From SPDF01 sp963699825 (GTDB lineage Bacteria > Gemmatimonadota > Gemmatimonadetes > Gemmatimonadales > GWC2-71-9): DNA of 64,000 nucleotides. Positions 1 to 9,467 of this stretch are shown here, piece by piece; position 1 is the first letter of the stretch, and every line of letters starts with the position of its first letter. The position numbers were made by a program, and so were the translations under genes. Below the pieces are notes generated by a model. It ran no database searches and was not told where the DNA came from. It saw only the letters and a program-made list of their open reading frames with translations. The stretch lies in the NCBI GenBank assembly GCA_963699825.1, contig CAVOVI010000004.1:372001-436000 (forward strand). The letters run 5' to 3'.

Positions 1-1064
1 TCGCGTTCATCACCATCGCCTGCGGCGCCATCAGCGGGTTCCATGCGCTGGTGGCGAGCGGCACGACACCCAAGATGCTGCGCCGGGAGGGCGACGCGCC
101 CCTCATCGGGTACGGCGGAATGCTGATGGAGTCGTTCGTCGCGGTCATGGCGCTGTGCGCCGCTGCGGTGCTCGACCCCGGCGTCTACTTCGCCATCAAC
201 GCCCCGCTCGCCACCCTCGGCGGCTCGCTGGACGCCGCGGCGGAAACGATTCGAGGCTGGGGCTTTGTCGTCACGCCCGGCCAGATGGAGGCGCTCGCCG
301 CCTCCGTCGGTGAGTCCACGCTCCTGGCGCGCACCGGCGGCGCACCGTCACTGGCGGTCGGCATGGCGCAGATCTTTGCCGGCGTGTTCGGCGCCCACCT
401 GACGGCGCTCTGGTACCACTTCGCCATCATGTTCGAGGCGCTGTTCATCCTGACCACCGTGGATACCGGCACGCGTGTCGGCCGCTTCATGTTCCAGGAA
501 CTGGCAGGACACGTCTGGGAGCCGATGGGACGCACCTCCTGGTATCCGAGCACCGTCCTCGCGTCCGGCGCGGTCGTGGCGGGGTGGGGGTGGTTCCTCC
601 TGCAGGGCGTCCACGACCCCCTCGGCGGGATCAACACCCTCTGGCCGCTCTTCGGTATCAGCAACCAGTTGCTCGCGGCCATCGCGCTTGCGGTCGGCAC
701 GACGGTGCTCATCCGCTCGGGGAAGGCGCGGTATGCCTGGGTCACCCTCCTCCCCCTCGCCTGGCTTCTCATCGTGACACTCACCGCGGGGTGGCAGAAG
801 ATCTTCGCCGCCGACCCCCGACTCGGGTTCCTCGCGCACGCGGCGGACACCAGCGCGCGGATCACGAGTGGGGCGATGGATCCGGCCATGGGCGCCCGGT
901 TGATCTTCAACGACCGACTGAACGTCGCGGTCGCCGGGCTCTTCATGGCCGTCGTGGTACTCGTGGTGATCTCATCGGTGCGGGTCTGGCTGGGAATCCT
1001 GCGGGGGACGACGCCCGCCACCACCAGGGAGGCGCCGTATGTGGCGACCAGCTATGCGAATTGA
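1..1064 (+). CDS. cstA: Carbon starvation protein CstA, C-terminal part
   Basis: The reading frame is open from the first bases of the window (codons from position 3), so the 5' end lies outside; 353 codons are visible. The first visible residues hold the CstA signature SGFHALVASGTTPK, followed by YGGMLMESFVAVMAL and later WPLFGISNQLLAAIAL, all typical of the family. Several hydrophobic segments are visible, fitting an inner-membrane peptide/pyruvate transporter of the CstA (BtsT/YjiY) family. The stop overlaps the start of a small YbdD-like gene, the usual CstA partner. Function is by family; the exact substrate (peptides or pyruvate) cannot be read from the sequence. Confidence 0.93.
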   Translation, partial: AFITIACGAISGFHALVASGTTPKMLRREGDAPLIGYGGMLMESFVAVMALCAAAVLDPGVYFAINAPLATLGGSLDAAAETIRGWGFVVTPGQMEALAASVGESTLLARTGGAPSLAVGMAQIFAGVFGAHLTALWYHFAIMFEALFILTTVDTGTRVGRFMFQELAGHVWEPMGRTSWYPSTVLASGAVVAGWGWFLLQGVHDPLGGINTLWPLFGISNQLLAAIALAVGTTVLIRSGKARYAWVTLLPLAWLLIVTLTAGWQKIFAADPRLGFLAHAADTSARITSGAMDPAMGARLIFNDRLNVAVAGLFMAVVVLVVISSVRVWLGILRGTTPATTREAPYVATSYAN

Positions 1065-1248
1065 GCTCCTCGCCGCCCTGCGGCGTGGACTGCAGGCGGT
1101 GCGGCGCATGGCGGGAATGCCGGATTACGCGGCGTATGTCGAGCACCGCTGCAGGCACCATCCAGAGGAGGGCGTGCCCACTGAGCGTGAGTATTATGCC
1201 GAGTACGTCACCGCCCGCTACGGTGATTCTCCCACGAGGTGCTGCTGA
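1039..1248 (+). CDS. YbdD/YjiX-family small protein (CstA partner)
   Basis: This 69-residue protein has the conserved core MAGMPDYAAYVEHRCRHHP and ends YGDSPTRCC, matching the YbdD/YjiX (DUF466) family found next to CstA. Some relatives end in Cys-Sec; here both terminal positions are cysteine codons. The stop TGA is directly followed in frame by a second TGA. The start at 1039 overlaps the end of cstA; an alternative ATG is at 1054. The TGA stop overlaps the ATG of the next gene, so the three genes are probably translated as one operon. The family's role is unsettled; it is thought to support CstA transport. Confidence 0.85.
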   Translation: MWRPAMRIELLAALRRGLQAVRRMAGMPDYAAYVEHRCRHHPEEGVPTEREYYAEYVTARYGDSPTRCC

Positions 1249-1830
1249 TGAACCGTCTGGTCCGCTATTTCGTGAACGGGCTCCTGTTCTCGACACCGAT
1301 CGCCCTGACGCTCTATGTCTGCTGGCGCATCTTCCGCGCGGTAGACGGCTGGCTCGGGCTTCCCTGGCATGGCGCAGGGTTCATCGCGACCATCGTGCTC
1401 ATCACGCTGGTTGGCTACCTCGCCACCACTTACCTCTGGAGTTCCCTCTTCGGGCTCGTGGAGCAGGCGATGGAGCGGGTGCCGCTGGTCCGCTTCCTCT
1501 ACAACTCCCTGAAGGAAGTCCTCGGCGCGTTTGTCGGGGAGAAGAAGCGCTTCGATCGGCCGGTCGTGGTGCAGCTCATTCCCGGCGGCAACGCCCGCGC
1601 GCTCGGGCTTCCTGACGCGGGAGTCCCTTGGCTCACTGGGGCTGACGGACCTGGTCGCGGTCTACCTGCCCCAGTCCTACAACTTCGCCGGGCAGGTCCT
1701 GCTCTTTCCCCGCGACCAGGTGACCCCGATCGAAGCCAGCAGCAGCGACGTGATGGCGTTCATCGTGTCGGGAGGGGTGGTGGAGGGCGGCGACCGGGGG
1801 AGCGAAGAACCAGCCACCCGAGCGCCGTAA
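1248..1830 (+). CDS. DUF502 family membrane protein (frameshifted)
   Basis: The N-terminal part has two hydrophobic segments (roughly residues 8-30 and 45-70) followed by VPLVRFLYNSLKEV, typical of DUF502 proteins. The frame is broken near 1605: in this frame the sequence runs PGGNARALG and then loses similarity, while the +1 frame continues FLTRESLGSLGLTDLVAVY and PRDQVTPIEASSSDVMAFIVSGG, the conserved DUF502 C-terminus. Joined, the protein is about 194 residues and ends at 1830. The ATG at 1248 is preceded by GAGG at about 8 bases and overlaps the ybdD-like stop. The 3' end overlaps the convergent MFS gene by about 70 bases. The break looks like a one-base error. Function unknown. Confidence 0.75.
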
Positions 1831-2866
1831 CCGCCATCAGCGCCGCGGAGGCCCTGAGCGCGACACCGGCGCCGGCATTCTGGTAGACCAACCCGAACAG
1901 CAAGCCGGCAGGGAGCGCGGCGAGGCCCGTGACACCGTGGTAGGCGCCGAATCCCCGCCCTGTCCGCACCGGCGCGAGCTGCGCGACGAGCGCCCGCTCC
2001 GCCGGTTCCAGCAGTCCGCTCGCCAGGCCGAGCCCCAGGAAGACGACGACGCCAGCCAACTCGGTGAGCGCGCCGCCCATCAGGTACATCACCGCCGCAA
2101 AGAGCAACCCACCGACCGCGACTGTCCCTCGCGTGCCGAGCGCGTCGCTCAGCCAGCCACCGGGATACGCTGCCGCACTGCGGACCACGTGCAGGCCGGC
2201 CCAGACCAGGGGGATGGTCGCCACCGGGACGCCGAGCCCCTGGAGCCGGAGGAGCAGCAGCGCCTCGGGTACACGGAAGAGGGTGAGTGCCGCCAGCATC
2301 AGCATCGGCCCCCAGAAGACCCGGCCAGTCGCATCGATCGAGGGCGAGGCCAGCGGATCGGATGGCTTGACCGACGGCGCACCCCGCAACACCCGGAACA
2401 GGATCAGCATGACGACGAGCCCGGGGAGCCAGGTCCAGGCGATGACGTCGCGAACCGCCACGCCCCGGCTGAGCAGGAACCAGGCGGCCACCGACCCGAG
2501 CACGGCGCCGAAGTGGTCGGCACCGCGGTGAAAGCCGAAGGCGCGCCCGAGGAGCGGCGCCGGCGTGGCATCGGCGATCATCGCATCGCGCGCCGGGGTC
2601 CGCAGCCCCTTCCCCACCCGGTCGATGACCCGGAACCCGAGCACGGTGGAGGCCGCCCCGGCGAGCGCGATGAAGGGCCGGATGAAGAGGGCGGTGCCGT
2701 ACCCGATCAGGATCAACGGCTTCCGCCATCCCGGCCGGTCGGCCCACCGACCGCTGAGCCATTTGAGGGCGGCGGAGGTCAGGTCCGAGGCGCCGTCGAG
2801 CGCTCCGAGGATCGCCGGCCCGCCACCCAGCGAGGTGATGAACGCCGGGAGGAGCGGGTAGACCAT
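1760..2866 (-). CDS. MFS transporter, N-terminus uncertain
   Basis: The protein has about 11 hydrophobic helices and the major facilitator motif region RFRVIDRVGKGLRTPARDAM after TM2-3, as in the subgroup of MFS exporters that start FNDFASEMVYPLLP. The first ATG (2866) falls inside that motif. The frame stays open upstream to about 2977 and encodes KGLSLVSLFNDFASEM, which is clearly part of the protein, but no ATG, GTG or TTG is available there. The true start is therefore hidden, probably by an indel in the run of six G at 2921-2926. Substrate unknown. Convergent with the DUF502 gene. Confidence 0.75.
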   Translation of the reverse strand: MVYPLLPAFITSLGGGPAILGALDGASDLTSAALKWLSGRWADRPGWRKPLILIGYGTALFIRPFIALAGAASTVLGFRVIDRVGKGLRTPARDAMIADATPAPLLGRAFGFHRGADHFGAVLGSVAAWFLLSRGVAVRDVIAWTWLPGLVVMLILFRVLRGAPSVKPSDPLASPSIDATGRVFWGPMLMLAALTLFRVPEALLLLRLQGLGVPVATIPLVWAGLHVVRSAAAYPGGWLSDALGTRGTVAVGGLLFAAVMYLMGGALTELAGVVVFLGLGLASGLLEPAERALVAQLAPVRTGRGFGAYHGVTGLAALPAGLLFGLVYQNAGAGVALRASAALMAVTALGWLVLRSPGRRPPPPLPTR

Positions 2867-3095
2867 CTCACTGGCGAAGTCATTGAACAGCGAGACGAGG
2901 GAGAGACCCTTGACCGTTGCGGGGGGCAGGGCTGCGGGGGCGGGGCCGGGGGCAGGGGGGCGGATGGCTGGCCGTCGTCAGGCGCCGCTGTAAGTCATTG
3001 CCATATAGTGCTTTATCTCTTTACTGTACGGAAAAACGTACGTAATTCGGTTTGCACCTCCTCCCCATCTGGCCGGAGGCGACTACCTTTTTCCC

Positions 3096-4119
3096 ATGAC
3101 CGCCCCTCAGGCCAGCCCAACCACCTTTCGCGAGTCGACCCTCTGGTCGATGCCGATTCGCGACCTCGGCCTCACCATCGAGGGGACCCGGCTCGAGCCG
3201 GTCGTGAACGAGTTCCGGAAGGAACTCGACGCCATCGGGTTTCGGCGTCTCTCTCCCCGGTTCTACCTCTCCACCGAGTGGGGGGTGCCGTTCGAGACGG
3301 TGGCGATCGCCATTCCATTCTACCTGGCCCACGAAGAGCTCGAGGAGATGCACGCCGAACGGGCCGGGCATGTCGAGGGACAGGACCGGGAAGAGATCCT
3401 CCGCTATTTGCGCCACGAGATGGGCCATGTGGTGAACTACGCCTACCTGCTCTACGACCAGCCGGAATGGGAGCAGTTGTTCGGGTCGATGAGTGAACCC
3501 TACGAGGACGACTACCGGCCGATTCCCTTCAGCCGGAAGCACGTCCGGCACCTGCCGGGCTGGTACGCGCAGAAACACCCTGATGAGGATTGGGCCGAGA
3601 CATTCGCGGTCTTCATCACCCCGGGGCTGGACTGGCGCAGCGAGTACGCCGCGCGGCCGGTGGCGCTCGCCAAGCTCGAGTACTGCGAGCGGACGATCGC
3701 GTCGCTCCTGGATCGGGAACCGATCGTCGTGGACGACGAGTTGGACGAGGACGTCGGGGAGATCGAGTACTCCCTCGCCAAGTTCTATCGCGATCTCCTG
3801 CCGAAGAAATCGCGCCTGAGCCTCAACCTGGACATGATGCTCAAGAGCATCTTTCCCGATCGTGGCACGCCGATCCAGCCGAGGGCCGCGTCACAGCTCC
3901 TCCGTCGGCTGGAGCCGGAACTCCTCGACAACGTCTTTCGGTGGACCGGGCACTTCCCCGATCGCACCCGCGTCCTGATCGACCACCTGGCCAGCCAGGG
4001 CGCAGAGCCTGGACCTCTCCTACCATGAGTCGGAGGAACCAGCCGTGACGGTCGCGATGACCACACTCGTCACGTCGCTGGCCATGAACTACGTGCATTC
4101 AGGGTGGTATCTGCGCTAG
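3096..4119 (+). CDS. Putative zinc metallopeptidase (frameshifted near the end)
   Basis: The protein carries HEMGH near residue 109 (RYLRHEMGHVVNYAYLLY) and a downstream DWAETFAVF stretch with a Glu that fits a third zinc ligand, so it is probably a zincin-type peptidase of a family mostly annotated as hypothetical. There is no signal peptide. The frame stops at 4028, but a one-base shift near 4008 lets it continue LDLSYHESEEPAVTV to GWYLR and a TAG at 4119, which looks like the genuine C-terminus (about 340 residues). It ends against the convergent ATP-grasp gene, the two stop codons overlapping. The physiological substrate is unknown. Confidence 0.7.
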
Positions 4120-5228
4120 CCGTCCGCGGTCTTCTTCGGGGCCTCGTCGCCCTTCTTGGCCTCGTCCGCCGGCTTCTTCCCCGCTTCCCCGCTCTTCTTC
4201 CCATTTGGCTGCGGCATCTTGAGCGGTTCGATACGGGTCCGCAGCCCTGCGCCGCGCCGGTACCGGTCGGTGGCCAGGTCCACGATCCGCTGGATCAGCG
4301 CGGGATAGGGAATCCCCGCCGCGGCCGCCGCCATGGCGAACTCGCTGTCGCGCGCCAGGTAGCAGCTGGCGTTCACCTCCAGCACATAGATGTCGCCGGT
4401 GTCGGTGAGCCGGAGGTCCACCCGGCCGTAGTCGCGCACCCGGAGTGCGCGGTAGGCGTCGACCGAGACCTTCTGCAGCTTGGCGCGGAGCTCGTCCGGC
4501 AGGTCCGCGAGCACCGACTTGGTGCCCTTGTACGCCGCGCTGTTCTCGTCCCACTTCGCCTTGCTGTCGAGGACGTGGGGCACCCCCTCGGGCAGCCCCG
4601 AGAAATCGAGCTCGATGGGCGGCAGGGCGATCGGGTCGTGATTGCCCAGCACGCCCACGTAGAACTCCCGCCCCTCGATGTACTCCTCGGCGAGCGCCGA
4701 GTCATTCAGGTCTTCGTGAATGGTGGCGACGCGGCGCATCAGCGTCTTCATGTCGGTCACCAGCGAATTGCGATGGATGCCGATGGAGGCGTCGGTGCGC
4801 AGCGGTTTGACGAAGAGCGGCATGCGCAGATTGCCGCCGGTCTCGAAATCGGCGTCGCGGGCAAAGACGGCAAACCGGGGGTACAGGATACCGTGGAAGG
4901 CGAGGAGTTTCTTGGAGAGAGCCTTGTCCTGCGTGAGGTACGATTCGCCGGGACCGCAGCCGGTGTATTCGAGGCCGAGGAGGTCGAGCAGCCCTTCCAT
5001 GGCAATGTCGCCGAAGATGTTCTCGGCGAACATCTCCACCATGTTGAACACGAGATCGGGGCGGCGGCGCTGTAGTCCGGCGATGACCCGCTTCACGTCG
5101 GCGTGGACCCCGAGGATGGCCACCTTGTGGCCCTGCCGTCGGAGGGCCCGCGCCACCTGGTTCACCACCACGTCGTACTCGGTGGAGCGTTCGCTGGCCT
5201 CGACGTACGTCAGGACGGTGATTCTCAC
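4116..5228 (-). CDS. D-alanine-D-alanine ligase-like ATP-grasp enzyme
   Basis: Residues 1-335 form an ATP-grasp ligase of the D-Ala-D-Ala ligase type: an N-terminal Rossmann-like part with VFNMVEMFAEN, the YTGCGPGESYLTQDKALSKK substrate-loop region, FVKPLRTDASIGI in the ATP-binding part, and VDLRLTDTGDIYVLEVNAS carrying the metal-binding Glu and Asn. The last 35 residues are a Lys/Ala/Glu-rich tail (GKKSGEAGKKPADEAKKGD) unlike ordinary Ddl. It is the last gene of a six-gene minus-strand operon, 18 bases after the DUF885 gene. It could be a true Ddl or a ligase for another carboxylate-amine pair; the operon context favours the latter, but this is inference. Confidence 0.8.
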   Translation of the reverse strand: MRITVLTYVEASERSTEYDVVVNQVARALRRQGHKVAILGVHADVKRVIAGLQRRRPDLVFNMVEMFAENIFGDIAMEGLLDLLGLEYTGCGPGESYLTQDKALSKKLLAFHGILYPRFAVFARDADFETGGNLRMPLFVKPLRTDASIGIHRNSLVTDMKTLMRRVATIHEDLNDSALAEEYIEGREFYVGVLGNHDPIALPPIELDFSGLPEGVPHVLDSKAKWDENSAAYKGTKSVLADLPDELRAKLQKVSVDAYRALRVRDYGRVDLRLTDTGDIYVLEVNASCYLARDSEFAMAAAAAGIPYPALIQRIVDLATDRYRRGAGLRTRIEPLKMPQPNGKKSGEAGKKPADEAKKGDEAPKKTADG

Positions 5229-5246
5229 GCGCGCGCCTCCCTCGGA

Positions 5247-6837
5247 TTAGTCGTCGAGTCCCATTCCCCAGCGAACGAGGGAGACCGGCAGCCCGCCATA
5301 GGCGAGCAAGGCATCGTGAAATTCACGGATCGGCGCGTCGGGCCCCACCCGCTCGCGCCAGGAGTCGCGCAGCTTGATGATTTCCCGGCGCCCGACCGCA
5401 TCGGCCAGCGCGTACGTCGGCCGCGCACTGGCCCGCCGCACCATCTCCATCGCCTCCTCGCGGTCCACCGCCAGGTGCTCCACGGCGTAGGACACCCCTT
5501 CGGTCGGCGTCATCCCGCGGGTATGCAGCCCGACGTCGAGGATGACACGGACGGCGGCCCGCAGGCGCCGCGCGATGCCGAGCAGTCGCGCTTCGGGGCC
5601 ACTCGCAAATCCGGCGGCGGCCAGCAGTTCCTCTGAATAGAGCGCCCACCCGCGCACGGTCAGCGGCGTCCAGAGGTATTGCCGCACCAGCGACGGCTGA
5701 CTGGCCGCGGTCTCCCGCTGGAGGAAGTGGCCGGGCCACGCTTCGGCCGCCGCCCACGCCCAGGTCTCGTGCCGCGAGTGGACTGCGCCGCCGTTCGCGT
5801 CGCTGATCAGGAGCCGACCGCCGCGTGCGCGCTCGGCCGGACTCGGCGGCTCGCACCAGACGGCCGGGAGGAAATGCTGCAGGTACGCCGGTGTGCCCTC
5901 CACCCGGAGTTCCGAGGTGGGCAGGGCGACGATTCCCGACTCCGCCACGAAGCCCCGCGCGCGGCCGACCTCGTCGGCATATGCCTCGAGCAACGAGACA
6001 TCCAGTCCTTCCGCCCGCAGGCGGCGCACCGTTTCAGCCCACGGCACGCCGGGGCTGAGCGCCAGCGCCGCGGCCTGCATCTCCGCGCCGGTCTCCTCGA
6101 CGAGTCGCAGGCCATACCGCCAGAGTTCAGGGGCGGTGGCGCGCAGGGCGTGCTCGTGATGGAGGCGCCTGTTGAATTCGTCCTCGCCGACGGCAAAGGA
6201 GAGCTCGGCGGGATTGGTCTGGAGTTCGGTCCGGAGCGTCGTCTTGAAATGGGCGAGCGCGGCGGCGGCCTCGTGTGCCGCCGCACCCAGCGCCTCGTGC
6301 AGCGCGGGGACGCGGCTGCCCAAATTCGGCGGCCAGCAGCTGCGGGAGATCGGTGCCGCCCTCGATCATGGTCAGCGCCGTGCCCAGCATGACGGGCGGC
6401 GGACTCCGGAGGGTGGCGCCGGCCGTCGCCAGGAACTCGGGGGTTGCCAGCAGCCTGGCAAGCGCCGCGTCCGCGCGCCGCGCCGTCTCGTCGGCGGCCC
6501 GCTCGATCAGTCCGTGGTAGGCTCCGAACAGGTGCTTGAGCCAGAAGGCGGGGTCGTGGACATGGGGGCGTTCGTGCTGGAACCGGAAGATGGAGACGCG
6601 GATATCGTCGAGCAGGGCGGTGCGGTCGATCTCGTCCTGCAGCCCGGCGATTTCCATCTCCTCGACGGCACCGGCCATGGCGCGATAGGCGGCGAGTTGT
6701 CGGCGCACGCTGACATCGTCGAAGGTGCCGAGCCGCGGATCGGAGCCGGCGTCACCGGCCGCCGTCCCGGCCGCCGGGTCGAAGTTCCACCGGAGGTCGA
6801 GGTAGGACCGGGCGAGCGCGTCAGTGACTGACGGCAT
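5247..6837 (-). CDS. DUF885 family protein (frameshifted), degenerate zinc motif
   Basis: Two overlapping frames together encode one protein of about 530 residues of the DUF885 family (helical, M32-like metallopeptidase fold). The first frame covers about 172 residues to LPQLLAAEFG; the second continues SRVPALHEALGAAAHEAA, with the switch near 6322. The place where active DUF885 members have HExxPGHxxQ reads AEAWPGHFLQ, so the first histidine is alanine here; the later parts (QYLWTPLTVRGWALYSEEL, TRGMTPTEGVSY) fit the family. The start at 6837 overlaps the upstream gene's stop by 17 bases. It may be a non-catalytic or altered member. Confidence 0.75.
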
Positions 6838-8083
6838 CGGCTACACTCTGTCCCCGGGCCACCGCGATGAGTCGCTCACATTCCGCGGTGTCGAGCACAC
6901 GATCGGCCTTCTTGGCGGCCGCAAAGAGTGCATCCGTGAGCAGGGCATCCTCCGGATCGTAGCCGTGCTCCTCCAGCCAGCACTTGACGTTGGAGAGGCC
7001 GGACACCGGCGAGATCTCGATCCGCTGGTGAAAGCCGAAGACCCCGGCGGGAACCGAGGAGTAGACCCGGTCGGCAAGCCACTCGTCACCCTTCTTCCGT
7101 GCCTTCAGAATGGCCGCCGCATGCACCCCCGTGGCGGTGCGGAAGGCATCGGTACCCACGACAGGGTACTGCGCCGGGACGGGAATGCCGGTGGCCTCGG
7201 AAGCGAGCCGACAGTATTCGCTCAGCTTCGACAGGTCTCCGGTGTGGAGGCCGAGGAGGTAGAGGTTGACGATGAGGAGATCCATCTCCGCATTGCCGAC
7301 CCGCTCGCCGATGCCGAGGGCGGTGCCGTGCACCCGGTCGACGCCCGCTTCGATCGCGGCGAGACAGTTCGCGATGCCCAGGCCGCGATCGCGGTGCCCG
7401 TGCCAGTCGATCTTGACCGCCTCGCCGGAGGGAGTCACGATCTCGTCCTGCACGAACTTTATCAGCGCCCGCACGCCGGCGGGCGTCGCGAAGCCCACGG
7501 TGTCGGCCAGGCAGATGCGGCGGGCGCCGCAGCGGATGGCAACGCCATACAGCGCCTTGAGCGTTTCGGGCTTGGCGCGGGTGGTATCCTCCGTCACGTA
7601 CATCACCGGCAGGCCGTTGCTGACGGCGTAGGTGACCGCCTCCTCAGAGACCCGCAGCATCTTGTCGAGCGTCCAGTCCTCGGTGTACTGCCGGATGCTC
7701 GAACTGCCGATGAAGGCGGCGGCCTCGATCGGCACGCCGACTTCCTCCGACACGCGGACGATCGGCTCGATGTCGGCGACGACGGTCCGCGCCGCGCAGT
7801 TCATGTCGATGGGGAGCTTCTGCCCGACGATTTCCTTCGCGAGCGCCCGGACCTGCGCGACGACGCGGGGGCCGGCGCCCGGGAGCCCGATATCCGCGGA
7901 GCGGACACCGAGGTCGGCCATCAGGTGGAGGAGCCGAATCTTGACGTCCATCGGCGGGTCGATGACGGAGGGGCTCTGCAGGCCATCGCGCAGCGTCTCG
8001 TCGTTCAGGACCACCGGCTTCCGGGTGTAGTCGAAGGCGGCGTCGCGGGCGTTCCAGTCGTAGACCAGGTCTTTGGGATCCAT
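6821..8083 (-). CDS. 2-isopropylmalate synthase-like (HMGL-type TIM-barrel) enzyme
   Basis: This is a DRE-TIM metallolyase: DETLRDG at the barrel start, HGHRDRGLGIAN with metal-binding histidines, and GIGERVGNAEMDLL, as in isopropylmalate, homocitrate and citramalate synthases. It would join acetyl-CoA and an alpha-keto acid. At about 420 residues it lacks the C-terminal leucine-binding regulatory domain of typical LeuA. The start is set at the ATG at 8083 (preceded by AGCGAGAG); a longer form could start at 8125. There are no leuB/C/D genes nearby; neighbours are a nucleotidyltransferase upstream and a DUF885 protein downstream with overlapping ends, so a role in a side pathway is plausible. 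Confidence 0.8.
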   Translation of the reverse strand: MDPKDLVYDWNARDAAFDYTRKPVVLNDETLRDGLQSPSVIDPPMDVKIRLLHLMADLGVRSADIGLPGAGPRVVAQVRALAKEIVGQKLPIDMNCAARTVVADIEPIVRVSEEVGVPIEAAAFIGSSSIRQYTEDWTLDKMLRVSEEAVTYAVSNGLPVMYVTEDTTRAKPETLKALYGVAIRCGARRICLADTVGFATPAGVRALIKFVQDEIVTPSGEAVKIDWHGHRDRGLGIANCLAAIEAGVDRVHGTALGIGERVGNAEMDLLIVNLYLLGLHTGDLSKLSEYCRLASEATGIPVPAQYPVVGTDAFRTATGVHAAAILKARKKGDEWLADRVYSSVPAGVFGFHQRIEISPVSGLSNVKCWLEEHGYDPEDALLTDALFAAAKKADRVLDTAECERLIAVARGQSVADAVSH

Positions 8084-8136
8084 AGTCGTAGTCTCTCGCT
8101 TCTGGGCGGGGGCGTCAAGCGCCATTCCGCCCGGGA

Positions 8137-9114
8137 TCAGCGTGCGTTGAGCTGGCAGTCGTCGCCGAGACTGGCGTCCCCCCGCAGCCCGGTCACCTTC
8201 ACCCGGTTTCCGAGGAGGGCGCCATCGAGCGACGAGGTGGAGATGACGGCATCGCGGCCGATGATCGAGTTCCTGATGGTGCAGTCGGAAATGTGGGTGC
8301 CCGCCTCGATCGACACATTCGGGCCGATCGAACTGCGCTCGATGGTCACGCCGTCCTCGATATAGACGGGATCGCTGATGACCACCCCGGGGAAGTCCCG
8401 GCGGCGCGCGGCGCCCTTCTCGAGCAGGATGCCGTTGGTCTCGAGCAGCGTCCCCGGCGCGCCGCAGTCGTACCAGCCACCGACCTCGGCGGCCAGGATC
8501 CGGCTGCCATGCTCGATCATCCGCTGGAACGCGTCGGTCAGGTAGTACTCCCCCTTGTTGGTCGGGGCCGCCAGGACGTCATCGATGCCGGCCCAGAGGG
8601 CGTCCACGTCGCGAATGTAGTAGAGGCCGATGTTGGCCAGCTTCGAGATCGGGGTCGAGGGCTTCTCCACGATCTGCGTCATGAAGCCGTCGGCGTCGGT
8701 CACCACCACGCCGAAGCGCTGGTAATCCTCCACCTCCTTGGCCCAGATGATCCCGTCGGCATCGGTCCGGTTGATGAGGGAGAGATCGGCCTCGAAGACG
8801 GTGTCCACGAAGATGATCAGCACCGGACCGGTCACAAATGGCCGGGCGAGGTTGATGGCCCCGGCCGTGCCGTCCTGGACCTTCTGCTCGATGTACCGGC
8901 AGGGAATGCCGTACCGATCCTTCGAGTAGGCCTCCACCGCCTCCTTCAGGTGGCCGGTGATGAAGATGAGCTCCGTGACCCCCAGCCCCTCGATCCGATC
9001 CATCACCCAGTCCATGACCGGGCGCCCCGCCACCTTGAGCATCGGCTTGGGCACGAGGTGGGTGTGCGGCCTGAGCCGGGTCCCCTTCCCTGCCAGCGGA
9101 ATGATCACCTGCAT
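8137..9114 (-). CDS. Sugar-phosphate nucleotidyltransferase
   Basis: The N-terminus PLAGKGTRLRPHTHLVPKPM is the nucleotide-binding signature of glucose-1-phosphate thymidylyltransferase and mannose-1-phosphate guanylyltransferase-like enzymes. Residues 1-235 form the catalytic Rossmann-like domain (FVDTVFEADL, ANIGLYYIRDVDALW). Residues about 240-325 are a left-handed beta-helix of hexapeptide repeats (GVTIERSSIGPNVSIEAGTH). It probably makes an NDP-sugar; which nucleotide and sugar cannot be decided. Its ATG overlaps the stop of the cupin gene upstream (ATGA). Together the two resemble a split ManC-type enzyme, with nucleotidyltransferase and cupin in separate chains. Confidence 0.85.
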   Translation of the reverse strand: MQVIIPLAGKGTRLRPHTHLVPKPMLKVAGRPVMDWVMDRIEGLGVTELIFITGHLKEAVEAYSKDRYGIPCRYIEQKVQDGTAGAINLARPFVTGPVLIIFVDTVFEADLSLINRTDADGIIWAKEVEDYQRFGVVVTDADGFMTQIVEKPSTPISKLANIGLYYIRDVDALWAGIDDVLAAPTNKGEYYLTDAFQRMIEHGSRILAAEVGGWYDCGAPGTLLETNGILLEKGAARRRDFPGVVISDPVYIEDGVTIERSSIGPNVSIEAGTHISDCTIRNSIIGRDAVISTSSLDGALLGNRVKVTGLRGDASLGDDCQLNAR

Positions 9115-9467
9115 CAGCTGCTCCGTCCGTAGCGGTCCGAGAGCCGGACCAGGTCGTCGAGTTCCGGTGTGGAGGCCTCGAGCACATCGCTGTCCACCAC
9201 CGCTTCGATCTGGTGGATGAGACCGGCGGGGATGTGCACCGAGTCGCCGGCGCGGAAGGCGCGCTCCTCGAGCACCTCGCCGGGCCTGGTCCGCAGGATG
9301 AGCTCACCGGCGAGGACGTGCATCGTCTCGTCCTTCTTGTTGTGGTACTGCAGGCTGAGCACGTGCCCCGCCTTCACATGCAACACCTTGCCGACGTAGC
9401 GGTCGGTGCGAGCCCAGATCAGCTCATAGCCCCACGGCTTGTCCACCCGGTACGGCACATCCGGCAT
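9114..9467 (-). CDS. Cupin protein, mannose-6-phosphate isomerase type II-like
   Basis: The small protein (about 117 residues from the ATG at 9467) starts PYRVDKPWGYELIWARTDRY and has a single cupin barrel (LSLQYHNKKDETMHVLAGEL, AGDSVHIPAGLIHQIEA). Its C-terminus DDLVRLSDRYGR matches the end of type II phosphomannose isomerase domains. The start overlaps the stop of the ferredoxin gene (TAATG), and its own stop overlaps the nucleotidyltransferase start. A longer reading up to 9545 is less likely because it would run deep into the ferredoxin gene. Probable sugar-phosphate isomerase or sugar-binding partner of the nucleotidyltransferase. Confidence 0.82.
   Translation of the reverse strand: MPDVPYRVDKPWGYELIWARTDRYVGKVLHVKAGHVLSLQYHNKKDETMHVLAGELILRTRPGEVLEERAFRAGDSVHIPAGLIHQIEAVVDSDVLEASTPELDDLVRLSDRYGRSS

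Noticed and set aside
1246..1251. Selenocysteine at the end of the YbdD-like protein
   Set aside because: The position that is Sec in relatives is already Cys here, and no SECIS-like structure was seen downstream; the TGA is read as a stop.
1937..3496. Long plus-strand open frame of 519 codons
   Set aside because: It lies opposite the MFS gene and runs into the metallopeptidase in another frame; its product is Arg/Pro/Gly-rich low-complexity with no family signs. GC-rich DNA produces such shadows.
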